DNA of 64,000 nt from Primulina eburnea (lineage: Eukaryota > Streptophyta > Magnoliopsida > Lamiales > Gesneriaceae): contig NC_133104.1 in the NCBI RefSeq assembly GCF_022965805.1, forward strand, positions 40,592,682 through 40,656,681. Direction: 5' to 3'. Shown here piece after piece: positions 59,101 through 64,000 of the stretch. A program made the position numbers and the translations under genes. The notes under the pieces were generated by a model. The model ran no database searches and had not been told where the DNA came from. It saw nothing but the letters and a program-made list of their open reading frames with translations. How positions within the stretch are numbered: position 1 is the stretch's first letter; each line of letters opens with the position of its first letter.

Positions 59101-60327
59101 TTGATATTTACACTATTTCTCGTTATTTGTACTTTATTTGTGAATATATTCGACATATACTTTACACATAAAGTGAAGCGTAGATAAAACGAAATGAAAT
59201 GTAAATATCAACTCTCAATTTAAAAATATGCTTATATTTTAATTGCGTAATTGAAAATATATATCCATCCAAATTAAAATTACCTCGTAATTACATGTAA
59301 AATAATGTAACTCGAGATTTTAAAATCAATTCTTCTTTTATATAATGGGTTGAAGATTTGAACATAACACGACTCTCTAAATATGAGACATTGTCATAAA
59401 GCCAAGAGCTTCAGGACGACATGTTCATTTTCAAAACGAAATATCTGAATTTTAGATTTCTGTATTTAAAAGTCATTCTATGTTGAATTCTGCGTTAAAT
59501 TCGAATTAAATTATTGTTTTTACTTTTGTGATCAAAATTCATTTTTTTTAGTAATTAAATCCATATGAATATTAAAAATATTTGATCATTTAAGTATTTT
59601 TTTTTGTTTGGAAAAGATGTTGAATAATTAACATAAAAGTAATATTTCTAATATAAAAATAATATTTTTTAAATAAAAATAACAAATCAACCGTGTTTAT
59701 ATTTACAATAAAAAGTAATATTTTTGATATAAAAATCAATTTTTTTATGGGTGACTCAAAGTGAATATTCGTCTCACAAAATTAACATGTGAGACCGTCA
59801 CACATATATTTTTATGTAAAAAATAATGTTTTTTAGATTAATAATAATATTAACGAAATTTTTCTCATAAAATCGAAGGGCAAAAACTTGTTTGAGACTG
59901 TCTCACAGGTCGTATTTTGTGAAACGGAGCTCTAATTTGAGTTATCTATGAAAAAATATTACTTTTTATGCTAAAATTATTATTTTTTATTGTGGATATC
60001 GATATGGTTGACCCGTCTTATAGATAAAGATTCGTGAGACCTTTTCATAAGAGATATACTCAAAATTGAGACCCAAGACAATTTCATAAAGAAAATTTAT
60101 GAATTAAACAGATAAAAATCGCACTATAAAAGTGGTGTATTTGGTACCGTTGTGCTTGGAGCTCCGTTCCACCCGAGTTGTTGATAATATTATAATAAAT
60201 GGGCCAAATGAAAAAAATGATATCAATTTGTCTTGTAGTTGCAGGGGACATCAAGAAATAGAGCATCTCAAATAATTAACTCGATTAATTAAAATATTTT
60301 AAGATTAGGGGATATGTCATTAAAGAC
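56153..60327. other. Intergenic/3' flank of ERF, no gene supported
   Basis: 56153-58000 has a transcribed-looking base composition with good donor- and acceptor-like sites (for example TTGG|GTAAGT near 57716 and TTGCAG near 57898), but its ORFs have no recognisable domain; it could be the ERF 3' UTR or a non-coding transcript. A degenerate GAGCTT/TTCGAA repeat is at 58270-58640. Short-element copies lie at about 59705-59815 and, inverted, 59885-60060. Confidence 0.4.
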
Positions 60328-60863
60328 CAGGGATGTCAATTGGACGGGTACGGCTATGAGACCCGCCCCATGAAGAAAATTTTGACCCATTACCCACTCC
60401 ACTCCGATTAAATATTCTTTGGACCCGTTCCACTCCGAATACGAAACGGGGCGGGTTAGACCCATAAGACCCGTGAGACCCGAATTTTTTTAAAATGAAA
60501 ACATTAATCTTCTTTGAGAGATACTTTGAGGCTTGAACCACTAGCATTAGCGTATAGTTATGGTGGTGCAGGGACAGTACCGCTTTATTTATAATTGGTC
60601 TACCTATTTGGATAATAAACTAAAGTCCAACCCAAAACAGAATCAGACATGTCTATGGTTGACCTTGAGGTGAGATACTAAAAAAATAAAAATTAATAAA
60701 ATTAAATCTTAGAATATATCCACATATATAGGACGGGTATTATAGGATCTATGACCCGCCCCATACCCATATCCATACGGGTATGAAAAACTGGACCCGA
60801 GACCTATCCCATGACACATTTAATATGCCCAAACTCGTCCGGGCGGATCCATTGACATCCCTA
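60328..60863. mobile_element. hAT-superfamily non-autonomous element
   Basis: The ends are CAGGGATGTCAATTGGA (left) and TAGGGATGTCAATGGA (right, read inward). Perfect 8-bp duplications TTAAAGAC flank it (60320-60327 and 60864-60871). The arms hold inverted GACCCGCCCCAT/GGCGGGTC-type motifs. 536 bp, no transposase. The sequence is related to the 39047-39916 element in its end motif. Confidence 0.9.
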
Positions 60864-61174
60864 TTAAAGACTTCAAATTTTCATGGCATAGAACAGATAC
60901 GAAATATCCATTTATAATCTACACCAAACAGTCTTTGCTCTAATGGTCAGATATGGGCATTAATGTGATCAACCGGAAAAATTTGGTTCAGTTAATTCGG
61001 TTTTAGGTTTAATAAATATCGATTAAATCTCGTTTTGATTTTGTTTTTCTAAGTTCAACTATTTAACTGATATATTTTAAATAATATTAAATATTTATAT
61101 TTATATGGATTTAGATATTATTTATAAATTCCAGTATATGTTATGGGCCTTTGGATCTACATTAGTAAGAGGTA

Positions 61175-61211
<37 letters not shown>

Positions 61212-61527
61212 AAAAAAATTTGTTTATTTTTTTTTACTAAAATATCAAAAATTATTACAACACAGTCTTATATATATATATATTTATAAAAAAAATTTGT
61301 TTATTTTTTTTTACTAAAATATCAAAAATTATTACAACACAGTCTTATAATAATTGCAATGTTATAAAAGAAGTTTGAAGGAACAAAGCTAAGAAAAAAA
61401 ATTGAGATCCAGCTGGAGCTGTGGGGTTGGCTCAGTCCCTGCTTGGATCTCATCCCGACAAGAAGGTAATCCCCTTTCTCCTTATCCCTTGAACATAGCA
61501 ATAATAATAATAATAATTAATTAATTA

Positions 61528-61611
<84 letters not shown>

Positions 61612-61740
61612 TGTGTAATTCCAAAAACGACGCCGAACGAGTGGGTCCCAATATCCCGTTCCCCGAAACATTTTCCACCCTGACGCTATCGTCTCTCTCT
61701 GTCCTTTTACTGACTTAATACACTCCGTCCTTTCAAACTT
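60864..61740. other. Upstream of MAP65: tandem duplication and microsatellite
   Basis: A 77-bp tandem duplication at about 61190-61348 has the unit containing TTTGTTTATTTTTTTTTACT. An (AAT)n/(ATT)n tract at 61500-61610 is interrupted by one TTAATTAATTAATTAA block. No gene. Confidence 0.6.
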
Positions 61741-62623
61741 GAACACACACTGCAGCAAAGTTAATATAGTAATTCTTTAGATCTGTGTGGAAAGTTATCG
61801 AGCCCCGACCCGACCCGACCAGTACGGTCCGGTAAGCGTTGATCTCCGTGGCTGCATTTTCTCTGGTTTTTGTGGAAGCGATTTGTGTGATGTGAACTCT
61901 TTTGTCGTACGTGTTCGTTTTGATTCCTTGCTGTGCAATTGTCTTTTCCCTGTCGAAAATGGCTTTCCGTGGAGATCTGAGTATGTAGGAGTTGTTTTTA
62001 TCCATGATTTGCGGTGAATGTGGTGAGTGTTGTTTATGGATTTGTGTGAACGTCGGGGCTGGGTTTGCGTGCTGTTGTTTGATGGAGTTATTCCTCGGTT
62101 TGGATGCAGGATGTAAACTTTGAAGTTAAATGTTTCGTGCTTAAAATAGTTTATCATTTGCTACGTTTTGAATTTATTATTATTGATTTCACTGTTCCGT
62201 TAATGCTCTGTTTAGTTAGTGGGTTCATTTCAGTTTCGGGTTTTTATTAGATCCGTGAGTTGATTGTACTTAGTTGGGAATTGGTCTTGTTGGTGTGGAA
62301 TTGATTGTGGTTTGCTGCGTGTTTTTTCATGAGATTTTGGCATGAAGGTCGTAAATTGTTATTTGCAGTTGCATTTTCTTTTTGCCTGTGATTGCTTAGT
62401 GATGATATAAATCACACCCTGGGATGACCTCAAATTATGATTTTCTTTCTTACTTTCATAAGAAGCATCTGGTATTCTGAACTTTGAAGTCGATTTATTT
62501 TTTAATCTGACGAATCAAGGTTGGTTCATGACTTGTATTTGAGCGACGAGTGGTTTGCGGAAAATAATGGTTAATGTTGGAGAATTTTCCTTTCTCAGGT
62601 TTGCTTCGACCAATAGCAAAATA
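61741..62623 (+). promoter_or_regulatory. MAP65 promoter edge, 5' UTR and 5' UTR intron
   Basis: A likely non-coding first exon ends near 61831 (CGGTCCG|GTAAGC), and an acceptor is at about 62599 (TTTCTCAG|GTTTGC), 25 bp before the ATG. A leader intron of about 0.8 kb is common in this kind of gene. Confidence 0.5.
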
Positions 62624-63698
62624 ATGGCAGCAGTTGAAGCGGAAAATCCTCTTCATGGACAAATTACTTGTGGATCCTTGCTACAACAGTTGCAGGCAAT
62701 TTTTATTTTTTAAAAATTTTATGACACTAAAGCCTTTATACCCTATGGTTTCAGCTAATTGTTATGTTTCTGAAACTGTCCTCTGCCTGATAGATGTCAA
62801 TACTTGTTCTAATGCAGCAAATTTGGGATGAAGTTGGTGAAGGAGATGAGGAACGGGACCAGATGCTCCTTCAATTAGAGCAAGAGTGCTTGGATGTATA
62901 TAAGAGAAAGGTTGACCAAGCTGTGAAATCTAGGGCTAACCTTCTTCATACACTGGCAAATGCTAGAGTTGAACTCACCAACCTCTTGTCAGCACTTGGA
63001 GAGAAGACTTATATTGGAATTGTGAGTGGTTGCTATGCAATTGTATGGATTCAAACTTGTACATTATGAAGGGATCTAGAGATGATGATAATGAGAGTTG
63101 TTATAATAGTTTTTTTTTCTTTTGCAGCCTGATAAGACATCGGGAACAATTAAAGAACAGCTTGCAGCTATAGATCCAGCGCTGAAAAAGCTTTGGAAAC
63201 AGAAGGATGAAAGAATAAAAGAGTTTTCCGACGTTCAATCTCAGATACAGAAAATAAGTGCAGAAATCAATGGATCTGGCGAGCAGGTGGACAGTCCAGC
63301 GGTTGACGAATCTGATCTTTCTGTGAAGAAATTAGATGGATTTCAGGCTCAGCTCCAAGATCTTCAGAAAGAAAAGGTGGAGCCTTAAACTTTTTTGTTA
63401 AATTAACTATTGGGTACCTTTTTCTTGTTGGCTGTTTCAGCAATTAGAAAAGTGCATGGTTTTGTCCATTTGTTTCTTGCAGAGTGAGAGGTTGCACAAG
63501 GTTCTTGAATTCGTGAGCACCGTACATGATCTTTGTGCTGTTCTTGGCATGGACTTCTTTACTACTGTCAGTGAAGTCCACCCAAGCCTAAATGACTCCA
63601 GGGGCATGCAGTCGAAAAGCATAAGCAATGATACATTATCTAGATTGGCTAAGACTGTCTTAGCACTGAAGGAAGATAAGAAGCAGAGGTTGAAGAAG
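62624..63698 (+). CDS. MAP65 microtubule-associated protein (5' part, runs off window)
   Basis: Four exons in phase: 62624-62695, 62818-63021, 63128-63376 and 63483-63698 (247 residues). They match the MAP65/Ase1/PRC1 N-terminus: ITCGSLLQQLQ, WDEVGEGDEERDQMLLQLEQ, LDVYKRKVDQA, SGTIKEQLAAIDPALKKLW, FSDVQSQIQKI, RLHKVLEFVSTVHDLCAVLG and RLAKTVLALKEDKKQRLKK. The regular helical heptads form the dimerising rod; the microtubule-binding spectrin-like domain is beyond the window. The protein cross-links antiparallel microtubules in cortical arrays and the phragmoplast. Intron 1 begins GC (CAG|GCAATT). A possible next exon starts after an acceptor at about 63901 but does not read clearly as MAP65 past its first residues. 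Confidence 0.9.
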
Positions 63699-64000
63699 GT
63701 ATTATGCTAGTTCCAAGCTGATTTTTCCAGAGACATTTCACCTGTATATGTTAACGAAATGCTCGTTATTTTGTTAAGGAGAATATTACTTCAAAATATC
63801 GTGCAAATCACTTAAAATGACTCTTCAAAATTTTTTACAACCTTCCTGATAGTATCCATAGGAAGGATTTTTGAAAACTAGTTCTTAAGTTTTTTGTTTA
63901 CAGATTCAGAAAATGCTTGACCAAGTCCAACTCTTTACCCTTGATTTTGCATTGTTAATTCCTATTTTGAGAAGTTTCTTCATGTTGGTAAATATCTGTT

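Noticed and set aside
61500..61760. Poly-Ile ORF on the minus strand
   Set aside because: Translation of the (AAT)n tract.

Overview
This is nuclear DNA from a flowering plant, most likely an asterid eudicot; the Lamiales are a guess. The support is AT-rich intergenic DNA, intron-split genes of familiar plant families, a nuclear-type tRNA-Phe, plant Ty3/gypsy, TRIM, LINE, MULE, Harbinger and hAT elements, and an integrated plant pararetrovirus. No prokaryotic or organellar gene block is present.

Layout. 1-5237: part of a Tekay/Del-like Ty3/gypsy element on the minus strand (integrase edge, RNase H, RT, protease, gag, primer site and a complete 1.48 kb LTR). 6084-9083 (+): coiled-coil protein of the At5g41620/USO1-like family. 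9955-13396 (-): NEP1-interacting-type RING-H2 protein, with a LINE remnant in an intron. 13.4-19.4 kb: repeats and a broken Mutator-like transposase. 19483-20728 (+): ATG8 with one extra nucleotide. 21790-21862 (-): tRNA-Phe(GAA). 22.5-25.0 kb: a Harbinger element nested in GAGCTCG-rich repeats. 26363-27979 (-): GT61 glycosyltransferase. 29.69-37.1 kb (-): a near full-length endogenous caulimovirid. 37647-37853 (+): bL31-type ribosomal protein. 40437-44061 (-): GH9 endo-beta-1,4-glucanase with a TRIM element in intron 4. 46410-48382 (-): SUMO. 48.4-55.4 kb: repeats, including a hAT element with a perfect 8-bp target duplication and a three-hairpin element. 55481-56152 (+): ERF repressor with an EAR motif. 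56.2-61.7 kb: non-coding, with another hAT element. 62624-63698 and beyond (+): 5' part of a MAP65 gene.

The host genes are ordinary housekeeping or developmental genes and do not form a pathway or cluster. The unusual content is in the mobile DNA. The caulimovirid copy keeps its primer-binding site, an upstream coiled-coil ORF, coat, movement, protease-RT-RNase H and transactivator regions in viral order, with only a few inactivating changes. The gypsy LTR carries an array of about ten short palindromes just upstream of its TATA box. A small non-coding element with GTGAGACGGTCTCAC ends occurs at least a dozen times.

Limits: exon borders were read by eye from splice consensus and reading-frame phase. 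Families were assigned from remembered motifs, with no database search. Coordinates of degenerate repeats are approximate.
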